Shown: piece after piece, positions 34,657 to 44,428 of the stretch
Position numbering within the stretch: position 1 is the stretch's first letter
Layout: each line of letters opens with the position of its first letter
Source of the DNA: Sphingopyxis italica
GTDB taxonomy: Bacteria; Pseudomonadota; Alphaproteobacteria; Sphingomonadales; Sphingomonadaceae
Direction: 5' to 3'
DNA: 64,000 nucleotides
NCBI RefSeq assembly: GCF_011926545.1
Contig: NZ_JAATIT010000001.1
Location: 653,969-717,968 of the forward strand
Made by a program: the position numbers and the translations under genes
The notes under the pieces: model-generated
Seen by the model: only the letters and a program-made list of their open reading frames with translations
Databases searched by the model: none
What the model was told of the DNA's origin: nothing

Positions 34657-35025
34657 ATGGCACGTATCGCGGGCGTCAACCTGCCCACCAACAAGCGCGT
34701 GATCATCGCGCTCACCTATATCCACGGCATCGGCCGCAAGACCGCCGTCGGCATCGCCGACAAGCTGGGCATCGACCACAGCCGCCGCGTTCAGGACCTG
34801 TCGGACGCCGAAGTCCTCCAGATCCGCGAAACGCTGGACGCCGACCACACGGTCGAGGGCGACCTGCGCCGCAACACGGCGATGAACATCAAGCGCCTGA
34901 TGGACCTCGCCTGCTATCGCGGCCTGCGTCATCGCAAGGGCCTTCCCGTCCGCGGCCAGCGCACGCACACCAATGCGCGCACCCGCAAGGGCAAGGCGAA
35001 GCCGATCGCCGGCAAGAAGAAGTAA
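34657..35025 (+). CDS. rpsM: 30S ribosomal protein S13
   Basis: 122 residues ([26 protein letters not shown]). Conserved helix-turn and basic C-terminal tail ([26 protein letters not shown]) that contacts P-site tRNA. AGGAG lies upstream of ATG 34657. First gene of the S13-S11-alpha-L17 block. Confidence 0.98.
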   Translation: MARIAGVNLPTNKRVIIALTYIHGIGRKTAVGIADKLGIDHSRRVQDLSDAEVLQIRETLDADHTVEGDLRRNTAMNIKRLMDLACYRGLRHRKGLPVRGQRTHTNARTRKGKAKPIAGKKK

Positions 35026-35128
35026 GGTCGAGTGCGTCCTTGAGGGCGCGCTTCCTTGTTTCTTTCCCTGCCGGAGCGCGGCGATCCGTCCGCCACCGGC
35101 CATTCAGGATACAGGTTAGGATTTCATC

Positions 35129-35518
35129 ATGGCTCGTGAACCGCAGCGCCTTCGCCGGCGCGAACGCAAGAATATCTCGTCGGGTGTCGCCCACGTCAAC
35201 GCGACCTTCAACAACACGATGATCACCATCACCGACGCGCAGGGCAATGCGATTGCCTGGTCGAGCGCCGGCATGATGGGTTTCAAGGGCAGCCGCAAGT
35301 CGACTCCCTATGCGGCGCAGGTCTGCGCCGAAGACGCGGGCAAGAAGGCCGCCGAACATGGCGTCCGCACGCTGGAAGTCGAAGTCAAGGGCCCCGGCGC
35401 CGGCCGTGAATCGGCGCTCCGCGCGCTGCAGGCCGTCGGTTTCCACATCACGTCGATCCGCGACGTGACGCCGATCCCGCACAACGGCGTCCGCCCGGCC
35501 AAGCGCCGCCGCGTCTGA
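35129..35518 (+). CDS. rpsK: 30S ribosomal protein S11
   Basis: 129 residues with the conserved [53 protein letters not shown] and the C-terminal [15 protein letters not shown]. Forms part of the 30S platform near the E site. 103 bp after rpsM. Confidence 0.98.
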   Translation: MAREPQRLRRRERKNISSGVAHVNATFNNTMITITDAQGNAIAWSSAGMMGFKGSRKSTPYAAQVCAEDAGKKAAEHGVRTLEVEVKGPGAGRESALRALQAVGFHITSIRDVTPIPHNGVRPAKRRRV

Positions 35519-35621
35519 CGTCTTTCCGGGCGCGCCCCACCGCCGGGGCGCCGCCCGTATAAAATCCTCGCTGGACAGGTGGTCGACCCCCACCCGTCCC
35601 GCCCAAAGCAAAGGGAAATCC

Positions 35622-36680
35622 ATGACTGTCAATATCCGGAACTGGCAGGAATTGAAGAAGCCCAGCAACCTGGAAATCAAGGCTGGCAGCGACGGCAAGC
35701 GCAAGGCGACCTTCGTCGCCGAACCGCTCGAGCGCGGCTTCGGCCTGACGCTCGGCAACGCGCTGCGCCGCGTGCTGCTCTCGTCGCTCCAGGGTGCGGC
35801 CATCACGTCGATCAAGATCGAGAATGTGCTCCACGAATTCTCGAGCCTGGCCGGCGTGCGTGAAGACGTCACCGACATCGTGCTCAACGTGAAGCAGATC
35901 GCGCTCAAGATGGAAGGCGAAGGCCCGAAGCGGCTCCAGCTTTCGGCGACCGGTCCCGCGACCGTCAAGGCCGGCGACATCATGGTGTCGGGCGACATCA
36001 AGGTGATGAACCCGAACCATGTCATCTGCCACCTCGACGATGGTGCGACGCTGAACATGGAACTCGTTGCCGACACCGGCAAGGGTTACGTCCCCGCGAC
36101 CGCCAACCGCCCGGTCGACGCGCCGATCGGCCTGATTCCGGTCGACTCGCTCTACTCGCCCGTGCGTCAGGTCGCTTACAAGGTCGACAATGCCCGCATC
36201 GGCCAGGAACTGGACTATGACAAGCTGAACCTGACCGTCGAAACCGACGGCACGGTCACGCCTGAGGACGCCGTCGCCTATGCCGCGCGCATCCTTCAGG
36301 ACCAGCTGCAGGTCTTCGTCCACTTCGAAGAAGCGATGAACGACAGCGGCCTGATCGGCATGGCGGCTTCGCCGACCACCGCCGACGAGTCGGACGTCAA
36401 CCAGCTCAACCGCTTCCTCCTGAAGAAGGTCGACGAACTCGAATTGTCGGTCCGTTCGGCGAACTGCCTCAAGAACGACAACATCATCTATATCGGCGAT
36501 CTCGTTCAGAAGACCGAAGCCGAAATGCTCCGCACCCCGAACTTCGGCCGCAAGTCCTTGAACGAAATCAAGGAAGTGCTGTCGTCGATGGGTCTGCGCC
36601 TCGGCATGGACATCCCCGGCTGGCCGCCCGAGAATATCGAGGAAATGGCCAAGAAGCTCGAACAGGAGCTTCTCGGCTGA
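35622..36680 (+). CDS. rpoA: DNA-directed RNA polymerase subunit alpha
   Basis: 352 residues. N-terminal dimerisation domain ([36 protein letters not shown]) and C-terminal alphaCTD ([49 protein letters not shown]) that contacts UP elements and activators. Slightly longer than the usual 330-340 for the family at the acidic linker and C terminus. Confidence 0.98.
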   Translation: MTVNIRNWQELKKPSNLEIKAGSDGKRKATFVAEPLERGFGLTLGNALRRVLLSSLQGAAITSIKIENVLHEFSSLAGVREDVTDIVLNVKQIALKMEGEGPKRLQLSATGPATVKAGDIMVSGDIKVMNPNHVICHLDDGATLNMELVADTGKGYVPATANRPVDAPIGLIPVDSLYSPVRQVAYKVDNARIGQELDYDKLNLTVETDGTVTPEDAVAYAARILQDQLQVFVHFEEAMNDSGLIGMAASPTTADESDVNQLNRFLLKKVDELELSVRSANCLKNDNIIYIGDLVQKTEAEMLRTPNFGRKSLNEIKEVLSSMGLRLGMDIPGWPPENIEEMAKKLEQELLG

Positions 36681-36686
36681 TCTTGC

Positions 36687-36706
36687 GCCCCGGCTTCGGC
36701 CGGGGC
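36687..36706. repeat. UUCG-capped hairpin between rpoA and rplQ
   Basis: GCCCCGGC-TTCG-GCCGGGGC, an 8-bp stem with an extra-stable UUCG tetraloop, 6 bp after the rpoA stop. It could attenuate or protect the transcript between rpoA and rplQ. Confidence 0.65.
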
Positions 36707-36786
36707 CACAACGGGAATGGGTCGGCCCGCAATCGACCTGGTCTGGGCTACCTCACACGGGCCCTTAACGAACGAAGGAATGGATT

Positions 36787-37209
36787 ATGCGTCATAAATC
36801 GGGTGGCCGGAAGCTGCAGCGCACGAGCGCACATCGCACGGCCCTGTTCCGCAACATGTCGGCCTCGCTCATCAAGCATGAGCAGATCACGACCACCGTC
36901 GCCAAGGCGAAGGAACTGCGCCCCTATATCGAAAAGCTGATCACGCTGGCGAAGCGCGGTGGCCTTGCCAACCGCCGCCTCGCGATGAGCCGCCTGATGG
37001 ACGACACGCAGCTGGTGAAGCTGTTCGACGTCCTCGCCGAACGCTACAAGGATCGCAACGGCGGCTACACCCGCGTCATCAAGGCCGGCATCCGCGCCTC
37101 GGACGCGGCGCCGATCGCGGTCATCGAATTCGTCGACCGCGACGTCGATGCCAAGGGCCAGGATTCGGGTCCGGTCGAACAATATGACGAGGACCTGGCC
37201 GAAGCCTGA
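36787..37209 (+). CDS. rplQ: 50S ribosomal protein L17
   Basis: 140 residues ([24 protein letters not shown]), with the characteristic [25 protein letters not shown]. Acidic C-terminal extension (YDEDLAEA). Last gene of the alpha operon, followed by a strong terminator. Confidence 0.98.
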   Translation: MRHKSGGRKLQRTSAHRTALFRNMSASLIKHEQITTTVAKAKELRPYIEKLITLAKRGGLANRRLAMSRLMDDTQLVKLFDVLAERYKDRNGGYTRVIKAGIRASDAAPIAVIEFVDRDVDAKGQDSGPVEQYDEDLAEA

Positions 37210-37235
37210 GCTTCGCAGCTTCGTTAAAAGATCAG

Positions 37236-37271
37236 GGGCGGCGTCCGAAGGGATGCCGCCCTTTTCTTTTT
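37236..37271 (+). terminator. Rho-independent terminator after rplQ
   Basis: GGGCGGC...GCCGCCC stem (37236-37261) followed directly by TTTTCTTTTT (37262-37271). Starts 27 bp after the rplQ stop; closes the ribosomal operon. Confidence 0.93.
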
Positions 37272-37387
37272 GGCCGCCAGAAGGGGCGGGGCTTGGCCAC
37301 CCTCCAAACTGTCCCGCGGCCGGACAGAATTGCCGTCAACTCGCCCATTTTAACCCGATATTAGCTATCCTGCCCCATAGCGGCGCC

Positions 37388-39373
37388 ATGCAACGGCGGG
37401 ACCAGAGCCGATACCGCTGGCTGGGGGGCCAGTGTTTGCAGTCTGCGCGGGCCTGTATCATGCTCGTCTGGCTGGCGTTGACGCTTGCCACAAATCCCGT
37501 CGCCGCGCAGACCACCACGACCTACAGCAACACGACCGCCGGCACGATCAATGCCGCGACGACCTGCACCGCGCCGCTGGTGCGCAATTTCACCGTCGGC
37601 ACCAGCTATATCGTCGGCGACGTGGATCTCGGCCTGCTCGCGACGCACAGCTGGCGCGGCGATCTGCGCGTCACATTGCAATCGCCCGCTGGAACGCGCA
37701 TCCAGCTCGTCAACGGTGATACGGGCAGCATCGACGGCAATAATTTGAATGTCCGCCTCGACGACGACGCGGCGCAGACGGTGAATACCGACGGCAACGG
37801 CACCAGTCATTCGAACAGCGCGCCGCCCTATCAGAACAGCTTCCGCCCCAATTCGCCGCTGTCGGCCTTCAACGGCGAGAACAGTGCGGGGACCTGGCGG
37901 CTCGAAATTTGCGATCAATATCCCTCGGCCGACAACGGCAATTTCGTGCGCGCCGACCTCTATCTTACCAGCCTGCCCGCTAACTATGCCGACCTGTCGT
38001 TGACCAAATCGGTCAGCAACGCCGCGCCGGCGTTCGGGGCGAGCATCAACTATGTGCTGAGCGTCACCAACGCGAGCGGGTCGGCGCTGACCGCGACCGG
38101 CGTGACGGTGGCGGACAATCTGCCCGCGGGTTTCAATTTCACCGGCGCGTCGGGTTTCGGCAGCTATAACAGCATCACCGGCGTGTGGACCGTCGGCAGC
38201 ATCCCGGCAGGGACGACGCGGACGCTGACGATCAGCGGGGCCGTCTCGGCGACTGCGGGCGCGAGCGTCACCAACGGCGCCGAGATCAGCGCCTCCTCGG
38301 CCTTCGACTATGATTCGACCCCCGGCAACGGCGCGGGCGAGGATGACTATGACAGCGCCAGCTTCACCGTATCGGGCACGCGCGTCGCGGGGACGCCGCC
38401 GACGCTCGTCTGTCCCGTCGGTACGACGCTGTACGACTGGGACGGCATCAGCTGGCCCGCCGGCACGACGAGCGGCAGCGCGGCGTTGACCGCGATCGGC
38501 ACGGCCAGCTTCAATATCGCGGTCAGCGGTGGCAGCTTTTTGAGCAACGCGACCTATGGCGGCCAGTCGCCGACGCGGCAGAATGTCGTCACCGGCGGGC
38601 TGGCCCCGGCGCAATATTCGATCTTCCAGCTCGTCGATTTCACCAGTCAGGCGGGGACCGTCACCTCGACGATCGCGCTGCCGACCGCGGTGCCCGGCGC
38701 GCAGTTCCGGCTGTTCGACGTCGATTACGCATCCGGCCAGTTCGCCGACCGCGTCACCGTCACCGGCACCTATAATGGCGCTGTCGTCACGCCGGTGCTG
38801 ACCAACGGCAGCGCCAATTATGTGGTCGGGAACAGCGCCTATGGCGACATACTGTCGACCGACGGCAGCGCCGACGGCACGGTCACCGTGACCTTCAACG
38901 CGCCGGTCGACAGCATCACGATCGAATATGGCAGCCACAGCCTCGCCCCCGCCAATCCGGGGCAGCAGGGCATGGCGCTCCATGACATCATCTTCTGCCG
39001 TCCGACGACGAACCTCGCGATCGCGAAGACGAGCGGCATCGTCAGCGACCCGGTCAACGGCACCACCAATCCCAAGGCGATTCCGGGGGCTCGGATGCGA
39101 TACTGCATCCTCGTCACCAACAATGGCAGCGGCACCGCGACCGGCATCGCCATCGCCGATCCGCTGCCCGCCGGAACGAGCTTCGTCGCCGGATCGCTGC
39201 GCAGCGGCACGAGCTGCGCGGGCGCGGCGAGCGTGGAAGACGACAATGCGAGCGGCGCCGACGAAAGCGATCCGTTCGGCGCGTCGGCCCTGGGCACGAC
39301 CCTCGCCGCGGCCACCGCGACGCTCCTGCCCGCCGCCGCCATGGCGATCGCGTTCGACGTCGCGATCGACTGA
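37388..39373 (+). CDS. Secreted protein with P-domain and DUF11 repeats
   Basis: 661 residues from ATG 37388 (ATG 37460 is an alternative, nearer the hydrophobic core of the signal MLVWLALTLATNPVAAQ). Residues about 50-195 match the proprotein convertase P domain (GDLRVTLQSPAGTRIQLVNGDTG; GTWRLEICDQYPSADNGN). A DUF11 domain follows (ADLSLTKSVSNAAPAFGASINYVLSVTN; VADNLPAGFNFTG) and a second DUF11-like segment near the C terminus (IADPLPAGTSFVAGSL). No protease is fused. Thr/Ser/Asn-rich, so probably a surface or adhesin-like protein; the sorting mechanism is not evident. It lies between rplQ and gshA. Confidence 0.78.
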   Translation: MQRRDQSRYRWLGGQCLQSARACIMLVWLALTLATNPVAAQTTTTYSNTTAGTINAATTCTAPLVRNFTVGTSYIVGDVDLGLLATHSWRGDLRVTLQSPAGTRIQLVNGDTGSIDGNNLNVRLDDDAAQTVNTDGNGTSHSNSAPPYQNSFRPNSPLSAFNGENSAGTWRLEICDQYPSADNGNFVRADLYLTSLPANYADLSLTKSVSNAAPAFGASINYVLSVTNASGSALTATGVTVADNLPAGFNFTGASGFGSYNSITGVWTVGSIPAGTTRTLTISGAVSATAGASVTNGAEISASSAFDYDSTPGNGAGEDDYDSASFTVSGTRVAGTPPTLVCPVGTTLYDWDGISWPAGTTSGSAALTAIGTASFNIAVSGGSFLSNATYGGQSPTRQNVVTGGLAPAQYSIFQLVDFTSQAGTVTSTIALPTAVPGAQFRLFDVDYASGQFADRVTVTGTYNGAVVTPVLTNGSANYVVGNSAYGDILSTDGSADGTVTVTFNAPVDSITIEYGSHSLAPANPGQQGMALHDIIFCRPTTNLAIAKTSGIVSDPVNGTTNPKAIPGARMRYCILVTNNGSGTATGIAIADPLPAGTSFVAGSLRSGTSCAGAASVEDDNASGADESDPFGASALGTTLAAATATLLPAAAMAIAFDVAID

Positions 39374-39420
39374 CGATCGGCCCCGATTGCATTCTATACC
39401 GAATAGTCTAAATGCGCGAC

Positions 39421-40794
39421 ATGAGCACGCGCACCGCCTCCGACAGCAACGATCCCATCGTCGAAAACCGCGACCAGCTCGCGGCGCCCATGATCGAGGG
39501 CGAAAAACCCAAAGACCGCTGGCGCATCGGCACCGAGCACGAGAAATTCGTCTATCGCACCGCCGACAACCGCGCGCCTTCCTATGACGAACCCGGCGGC
39601 ATCCACGACCTGTTGATGGCGCTCACCCGCTTCGGCTGGGAGCCGGTGATCGAGGGCGGAAAGGTCATCGCGCTGGCGGGCAGCGATGGCACCGTCAGCC
39701 TCGAACCCGCGGGCCAGCTCGAATTGTCGGGCGCACCCGTGGAAAATCTCCACCAGACCTGCGCCGAGACCGGCCGCCACCTCAAGCAGGTAAAGGAAGT
39801 CGGCGCCGAACTCGGCCTCGGCTTCCTCGGCCTCGGCATGTGGCCCGACAAGACGCGCGCCGAGCTGCCGATCATGCCCAAGGGGCGTTACAAGATCATG
39901 CTCGACCATATGCCGCGCGTCGGCAGCATGGGGCTCGACATGATGCTGCGCACCTGCACCATCCAGACCAACCTCGACTATGCGAGCGAGGCCGACATGG
40001 TGCAGAAGTTCCGCGTGTCGCTCGCGCTCCAGCCGCTGGCGACCGCGCTCTTTGCCAGCTCGCCCTTCACCGAAGGCCGGCCGAACGGCTATATGTCGTA
40101 CCGCAGCCATATCTGGACCGACACCGACCCCGCGCGCACCGGCATGCTGCCCTTCGTGTTCGAGCAGGGTTTCGGATATGAACGCTATGTCGATTATATG
40201 CTCGACGTGCCGATGTATTTCGTCTTCCGCGACGGCCAATATATCGACGCCGCCGGGCAGAGCTTCCGCGATTTCCTGAAGGGCGAGCTGCCGGCGCTTC
40301 CCGGTGAAAAGCCGCGCCTCTCCGACTGGAACGACCATCTGTCGACCGCCTTCCCCGAAGTGCGCCTCAAAAGCTTCCTCGAAATGCGCGGCGCCGACGG
40401 CGGGCCGTGGAACCGCATCTGCGCGCTACCGGCGCTGTGGGTCGGGCTGCTCTACGACCAGGGCGCGCTCGACGCCGCATGGGATCTCGTCAAGGGCTGG
40501 AGCATCGAGGAGCAGCAGAGCTTGCGCGACGCGGTGCCGAGCGAAGGCCTCGACGCCCCCGCGCCCGGCGGCGGCACCGTCGGCGAGCTTGCGCACCAAG
40601 TGCTCGACATCGCGGCCGCGGGCCTTGCGGCGCGCGGCGAGGTCAATTCGATGGGCGACAATGAAGTCGGTTTCCTCGAACCGCTCCGCCGCATCGCCAA
40701 GAGCGGCAAGTCGCCCGCGCACGACCTGCTCGACTGCTACGAAGGGCCATGGGGCGGCGATCTTTCGAAAATCTACGACGAGCTGAGCTTCTGA
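39421..40794 (+). CDS. gshA: Glutamate-cysteine ligase, plant/alphaproteobacterial type
   Basis: 457 residues from ATG 39421 (ATG 39412 also in frame; neither has a good ribosome site). GCS2-family motifs: WRIGTEHEKFVY, SLEPAGQLELSGAP, YKIMLDHMPRVGSMGLDMMLRTCTIQTNLDY and FLEMRGADGGPW. It joins Glu and Cys in the first step of glutathione synthesis. The plant-type enzyme carries a redox-sensitive disulphide in plants; comparable cysteines here (LRTCTI, NRICAL) are not proof. Confidence 0.93.
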   Translation: MSTRTASDSNDPIVENRDQLAAPMIEGEKPKDRWRIGTEHEKFVYRTADNRAPSYDEPGGIHDLLMALTRFGWEPVIEGGKVIALAGSDGTVSLEPAGQLELSGAPVENLHQTCAETGRHLKQVKEVGAELGLGFLGLGMWPDKTRAELPIMPKGRYKIMLDHMPRVGSMGLDMMLRTCTIQTNLDYASEADMVQKFRVSLALQPLATALFASSPFTEGRPNGYMSYRSHIWTDTDPARTGMLPFVFEQGFGYERYVDYMLDVPMYFVFRDGQYIDAAGQSFRDFLKGELPALPGEKPRLSDWNDHLSTAFPEVRLKSFLEMRGADGGPWNRICALPALWVGLLYDQGALDAAWDLVKGWSIEEQQSLRDAVPSEGLDAPAPGGGTVGELAHQVLDIAAAGLAARGEVNSMGDNEVGFLEPLRRIAKSGKSPAHDLLDCYEGPWGGDLSKIYDELSF

Positions 40795-40829
40795 GACTGC
40801 GTCGGCTTTGGGGTGGGGAGCGGTCATAG

Positions 40830-40963
40830 CCCTCTCCCCTTCAGGGGAGAGGGTTGGGAGAGGGGGCCGAAGCGGTTCATGCCCCTCTCAACTGCGGCTA
40901 GCCGGACAAGCCGGCAAGCCTTCGTATCTCTCCCCTGAAGGGGAGAGAGCAATCGCGCTTCGG
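40830..40963. repeat. Multi-hairpin intergenic repeat
   Basis: Contains CCCTCTCCCCT/AGGGGAGAGGG (40830-40853), CTCTCCCCTGAAGGGGAGAG (40928-40947) and an outer pairing CCGAAGCG (40867-40874)/CGCTTCGG (40956-40963). The two inner hairpins are near copies of each other in opposite orientation. It fills most of the 281-bp gap between gshA and ctrA; a sphingomonad-type intergenic repeat. Confidence 0.7.
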
Positions 40964-41015
40964 CCGCAACCGGTCGATAACGGCCTTCCAGCGCACGATG
41001 GTCACCACGCCAATA

Positions 41016-41049
41016 GAAAACCGGCGCGGATCGCTCCGCGCCGGTTTTC
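41016..41049. terminator. Bidirectional terminator between gshA and ctrA
   Basis: GAAAACCGGCGCGGA-TCGC-TCCGCGCCGGTTTTC, a 15-bp perfect stem with flanking A- and T-tracts inside the arms. It serves convergent gshA (+) and ctrA (-), 26 bp from the ctrA stop. Confidence 0.88.
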
Positions 41050-41075
41050 CTCGGGTAATCGTGAAGCGTGGCGCG

Positions 41076-41783
41076 TCAGGCGACGCGGCGCACCTCATTG
41101 CCTTCGTCGTCGATGTCGCGAAGGACGTAACCGCGGCCCCAGACCGTCTCGATGTAATTTTCGCCGTTGCACGCCAGCGCGAGTTTCTTTCTGAGCTTGC
41201 AGATGAAGACGTCGATGATCTTCAATTCGGGCTCGTCCATGCCGCCATACAGGTGGTTGAGGAACATTTCCTTGGTCAGCGTCGTGCCCTTGCGGAGCGA
41301 GAGCAGCTCGAGCATCTGATATTCCTTGCCGGTCAGATGCACGCGGGTGGTATCGACCTCGACCGTCTTGGTGTCGAGGTTGACCGCGAGCTTGCCCGTC
41401 TTGATCACGCTCTGGCTGTGGCCCTTCGAACGGCGGACGACCGCGTGGATGCGCGCGACCAGTTCGTCGCGGTGGAACGGCTTGGTGACATAATCGTCGG
41501 CGCCAAAGCCGAACGAGCGCACCTTCGAATCCATTTCCGAAATACCCGACAGGATCAGCACCGGCGTCTGCACCTTCGCGGTGCGCAGCTTTTTCAGCAC
41601 GTCATAGCCGTGCATGTCGGGCAGGTTCAGGTCGAGCAGGATGATGTCGTAATCATAGAGTTTACCCAGGTCCAAGCCTTCCTCACCGAGATCGGTGGTA
41701 TAGACATTGAAGCCTTCGGTGGTGAGCATCGTGTCGATCGCTTTCGCGGTCGTCGGCTCGTCCTCGATCAGCAGTACGCGCAT
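41076..41783 (-). CDS. ctrA: Cell-cycle response regulator CtrA
   Basis: 235 residues from ATG 41783. Receiver domain with phosphoacceptor Asp in [16 protein letters not shown] and the [10 protein letters not shown] and TKPF switch residues; OmpR/PhoB-type winged helix with [53 protein letters not shown], the conserved CtrA signature. In alphaproteobacteria CtrA~P controls division, DNA methylation and motility genes. Its upstream region has a CtrA box and a GANTC site. Here it lies between gshA and a LysR gene. Confidence 0.97.
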   Translation of the reverse strand: MRVLLIEDEPTTAKAIDTMLTTEGFNVYTTDLGEEGLDLGKLYDYDIILLDLNLPDMHGYDVLKKLRTAKVQTPVLILSGISEMDSKVRSFGFGADDYVTKPFHRDELVARIHAVVRRSKGHSQSVIKTGKLAVNLDTKTVEVDTTRVHLTGKEYQMLELLSLRKGTTLTKEMFLNHLYGGMDEPELKIIDVFICKLRKKLALACNGENYIETVWGRGYVLRDIDDEGNEVRRVA

Positions 41784-41909
41784 TGGGCACCCCTTATTTC
41801 CCACGATGATCCCGCGAACCCGATCGCATGACCATCAAGGATGTCACCGACCAACCCCCGTTTGCAGGACTGCCGGAACATTAACCACGAAACTAATGAA
41901 GGGAAAAGG

Positions 41910-41944
41910 TTAATTTTGATTTAACCCGCAGAAGTCCGCGAGTC
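41910..41944. promoter_or_regulatory. CtrA box and CcrM site upstream of ctrA
   Basis: TTAA-TTTTGAT-TTAAC at 41910-41925 is a full TTAA-N7-TTAA CtrA site, with a partial one (TTAAC at 41881) 29 bp away. GAGTC (GANTC) lies at 41940-41944. They are 127-161 bp upstream of the ctrA start codon. Together they fit the autoregulation plus CcrM control known for Caulobacter ctrA. Confidence 0.75.
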
Positions 41945-41966
41945 GCGGCCATTTTGCAACAGTCGC

Positions 41967-42914
41967 TCAGCCGGTTTTTCTTTCATGATGGAGGGCGATA
42001 TATTGATCATGCGCGCCGGTGCAGGACATCTTCAGCGTGTCGACCAGATGGTCCGAAAGCGCGCGCACGCGGGCCGGGCGCAGCCGCGACGGTGGCGACA
42101 AGAGGTGCAGATGCGACTGCGGCAGCGACCAGTCGGTGAGGATCGGGACGACCGCGCCCGATGCCAGTTCGTCGGCGGCGATGAAGTCGGGGAGCACGGC
42201 GATCCCGACCCCCGAGACGATCAGCGGCACCGCGATGTCGCCATTGTTCGTGAACAAGGGGCCGGTTGGCAGCACCGTCGCTTCCTCGCCCTTGCGGTGA
42301 AAATGGAGCGGCATCGCACGCTGGCGGTGGCCGTAGCCGATCAGCCGGTGGCCCGCGAGGTCGAGCGGATGCTTCGGCACCCCATGTTTTTCCAGATAGG
42401 CGGGGCTCGCGATCACCGACGCCGCGACGGGCGCGATCGTCCGTGCGAGCAAGCTTGAATCGGCAAGCGGCGCGATGCGCAGCGTCAAATCGATCCCTTC
42501 GGCGACCGGATCGTTACGCGCGTCGCTCAAGAGCACCTCGATCTCGACCGCCGGATGCCGGTCGAGGAAGGCCGCGAGCGGCGGGCCGAGCACCTTGATC
42601 CCGAAGCTCATCGGCGCCGCGAGGCGGATCGGACCCGCGAGGTCGAGCCGGTCGCCGCGCGCCGCCTCGGTCGCGGCGGTCGCCGCCGCGACCATCGCGC
42701 GCGCCTCGTCGAGCAGGCCCGCGCCGGCGGTCGACACCGCGACGACGCGCGAACTCCTGTGGAGCAAGGTGATGCCGAGCGATGCCTCGAGCCGCGTCAC
42801 CGCCTTCGACACGGTCGCCTTTGACAGGCCGAGCGCGGCCGCCGCCGCGGTGAAGCTGCCGCCGTCAGCGACGGCGACGAAACAGGCCCAGCCTTCATAG
42901 TCCGGAAGCGCCAC
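41967..42914 (-). CDS. LysR family transcriptional regulator
   Basis: 315 residues from GTG 42914, chosen because AGGAG lies eight bases upstream. Helix-turn-helix ALPDYEGWACFVAVADGGSFTAAAAALGLSKATVSKAVTRLEASLGITLLHRSSR, then the periplasmic-binding-like effector domain. Divergent from the pirin-AzoR-WrbA genes, which it probably controls; the effector may be a quinone or electrophile. Confidence 0.92.
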   Translation of the reverse strand: MALPDYEGWACFVAVADGGSFTAAAAALGLSKATVSKAVTRLEASLGITLLHRSSRVVAVSTAGAGLLDEARAMVAAATAATEAARGDRLDLAGPIRLAAPMSFGIKVLGPPLAAFLDRHPAVEIEVLLSDARNDPVAEGIDLTLRIAPLADSSLLARTIAPVAASVIASPAYLEKHGVPKHPLDLAGHRLIGYGHRQRAMPLHFHRKGEEATVLPTGPLFTNNGDIAVPLIVSGVGIAVLPDFIAADELASGAVVPILTDWSLPQSHLHLLSPPSRLRPARVRALSDHLVDTLKMSCTGAHDQYIALHHERKTG

Positions 42915-42928
42915 GCAATAGCTCCTGA

Positions 42929-42970
42929 TTCGAAACGATGGTTTTCCATCTACGCTATTTTCGAAACGAT
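42929..42970. promoter_or_regulatory. Direct repeats in the LysR-pirin intergenic region
   Basis: TTCGAAACGAT at 42929-42939 and again at 42960-42970, 31 bp apart (about three helical turns), with the dyad GATGGTTTTCCATC (42937-42950) between. LysR proteins often bind such spaced sites as tetramers. The sites lie 15-56 bp upstream of the LysR start. Confidence 0.5.
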
Positions 42971-43053
42971 CCAAATGCCTATTTTGTCCTCAACAGACAG
43001 ACGCCGCCCGGCACCCATGCTTCAGGGCAGGCGATGAAGAAAGGACAAGGCCA

Positions 43054-43749
43054 ATGATCGACATTCGCAAATTCGACACGCTGGGCCACGCCGACCATGG
43101 CTGGCTCGACGCCCGTCACCATTTCTCCTTCGCGAGCTATCACGACCCGAAACGGATGGGTTGGGGCGCGCTGCGCGTCTGGAACGACGACGCCATCGCG
43201 GCGCAGTCGGGTTTCCCCCCGCACCCGCACCGCGACATGGAAATCATCACCTATGTCCGCACCGGAGCGATCAGCCACCGCGACTCGATGGGCAATGCCG
43301 GCCGCACCGCGGCGGGCGACGTCCAGGTGATGAGCGCCGGCACCGGCGTGACGCACAGCGAGTTCAACCTCGAGGATGAGGAAACGACGCTGTTCCAGAT
43401 CTGGATCATGCCCGACCGTGACGGCGGCAATCCCGGCTGGGGCGCGCGCCAGTTTCCCAAGGCCGACCGTTCGGGCCAGTTCGTGACCTTGGCGAGCGGG
43501 ATCGAAGGAGATGACGCTCTGCCGATCCGCGCCAACGCCCGTGTGGCGGCGGCAACGGTCAACGCCGGCGAGAAGGTCTCCTACGACCTTGAAGCCGGAC
43601 GCCACGCCTATCTCGTCGCCGCCAAGGGCCGCATCCGCGTCAATGGCAAGGATGCCGACCCGCGCGACGGCATCGCGCTCCGCGATGTCGGCACGATCAT
43701 CGTCGAGGCGCTCGACGACGCCGAACTGGTGCTCGTCGACAGCCTCTGA
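43054..43749 (+). CDS. Pirin family protein (YhhW-like, quercetinase-type)
   Basis: 231 residues from ATG 43054 (AAAGGACA upstream). Bicupin: metal-binding HPHRDMEIITYV and the second-cupin region after AATVNAGEKVSYDLEAG; first-domain motif HRDSMGNAG, GTGVTHSEFNLEDEETTLFQIWI. Pirins of this class often oxidise quercetin-like compounds or act as redox sensors. First gene of a probable oxidative/quinone-stress cluster. Confidence 0.9.
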   Translation: MIDIRKFDTLGHADHGWLDARHHFSFASYHDPKRMGWGALRVWNDDAIAAQSGFPPHPHRDMEIITYVRTGAISHRDSMGNAGRTAAGDVQVMSAGTGVTHSEFNLEDEETTLFQIWIMPDRDGGNPGWGARQFPKADRSGQFVTLASGIEGDDALPIRANARVAAATVNAGEKVSYDLEAGRHAYLVAAKGRIRVNGKDADPRDGIALRDVGTIIVEALDDAELVLVDSL

Positions 43750-43758
43750 CGAGCTCCC

Positions 43759-43796
43759 GGGCCGCCGCCTGCCCCCCCTCCCTGCGGCGGCGGCCC
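43759..43796. repeat. Intergenic hairpin 1 of the pirin-azoR-wrbA cluster
   Basis: GGGCCGCCGCC (43759-43769) pairs with GGCGGCGGCCC (43786-43796). The same stem and a matching AAAGGACA ribosome site recur in the next spacer (44429-44468). Confidence 0.7.
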
Positions 43797-43824
43797 ACCC
43801 CCTTCCTCCCGAAAGGACAAGTCC

Positions 43825-44421
43825 ATGAGCAACATTCTTCGTATCGATGCCAGCGCGCGCAATTCGGGCTCGACGACCCGCCTCCTCGCCGACCAGCTCG
43901 AAGGTCGCCTCGTCGAACAAGGCTATGGCGCCTCGGTGACCCGCCGCGACCTCAACGCCACCCCGCCCGCCTATCTCACCGAAAATTGGGTCGGCGCCAA
44001 TTTCACCGACGAGGCCGAGCGCAGCGACGAACAGAAGGCGCTGCTCGCCGGATCCGAAGAGCTGATCGGCGAGATCGAGGCCGCCGACACGATCATCATC
44101 ACCGCGCCCATCTATAATTTCGCGATCCCCGCGTCGCTGAAGGCGTGGATCGACCAGGTGACGCGTGCGCGCCGCACCTTCCGCTACACCGAAGCCGGTC
44201 CCGAAGGCCTGCTCAAGGGCAAGCGCGCCTATATCGTCTTCGCCTCGGGCGGCGTGCCGCTGGGCAGCCAGGTCGATTTCGCGAGCGGCTATTTGCGGCA
44301 TATTCTCGGCTTCATCGGCATCACCGACGTGCATTTTATCGCCGCCGACGGTCACCGGATGGACGGCGAGGCGATCGCCCGCGCCACCACGGCGATCGAT
44401 GGGCTGAAACAGGCCGCATGA
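43825..44421 (+). CDS. azoR: FMN-dependent NADH:quinone oxidoreductase / azoreductase
   Basis: 198 residues. Flavodoxin-like fold: [19 protein letters not shown] phosphate loop, [31 protein letters not shown] (FMN-binding) and [28 protein letters not shown]. AzoR reduces quinones and azo dyes by two electrons, avoiding semiquinone. Second of the cluster. Confidence 0.93.
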   Translation: MSNILRIDASARNSGSTTRLLADQLEGRLVEQGYGASVTRRDLNATPPAYLTENWVGANFTDEAERSDEQKALLAGSEELIGEIEAADTIIITAPIYNFAIPASLKAWIDQVTRARRTFRYTEAGPEGLLKGKRAYIVFASGGVPLGSQVDFASGYLRHILGFIGITDVHFIAADGHRMDGEAIARATTAIDGLKQAA

Positions 44422-44428
44422 CCCCCTC

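Noticed and set aside
40795..41075. CRISPR array, suggested by repeated CTCTCCCC blocks
   Set aside because: Only two copies in opposite orientation, with no equal spacers; they are hairpin arms of an intergenic repeat.
42937..42950. GATGGTTTTCCATC, identical to the mini-hairpin in MITE copy 1 (near 5414-5427), as a solo remnant of the element
   Set aside because: Only 14 bp shared, with no other element sequence around it; a chance palindrome or LysR site is more likely.
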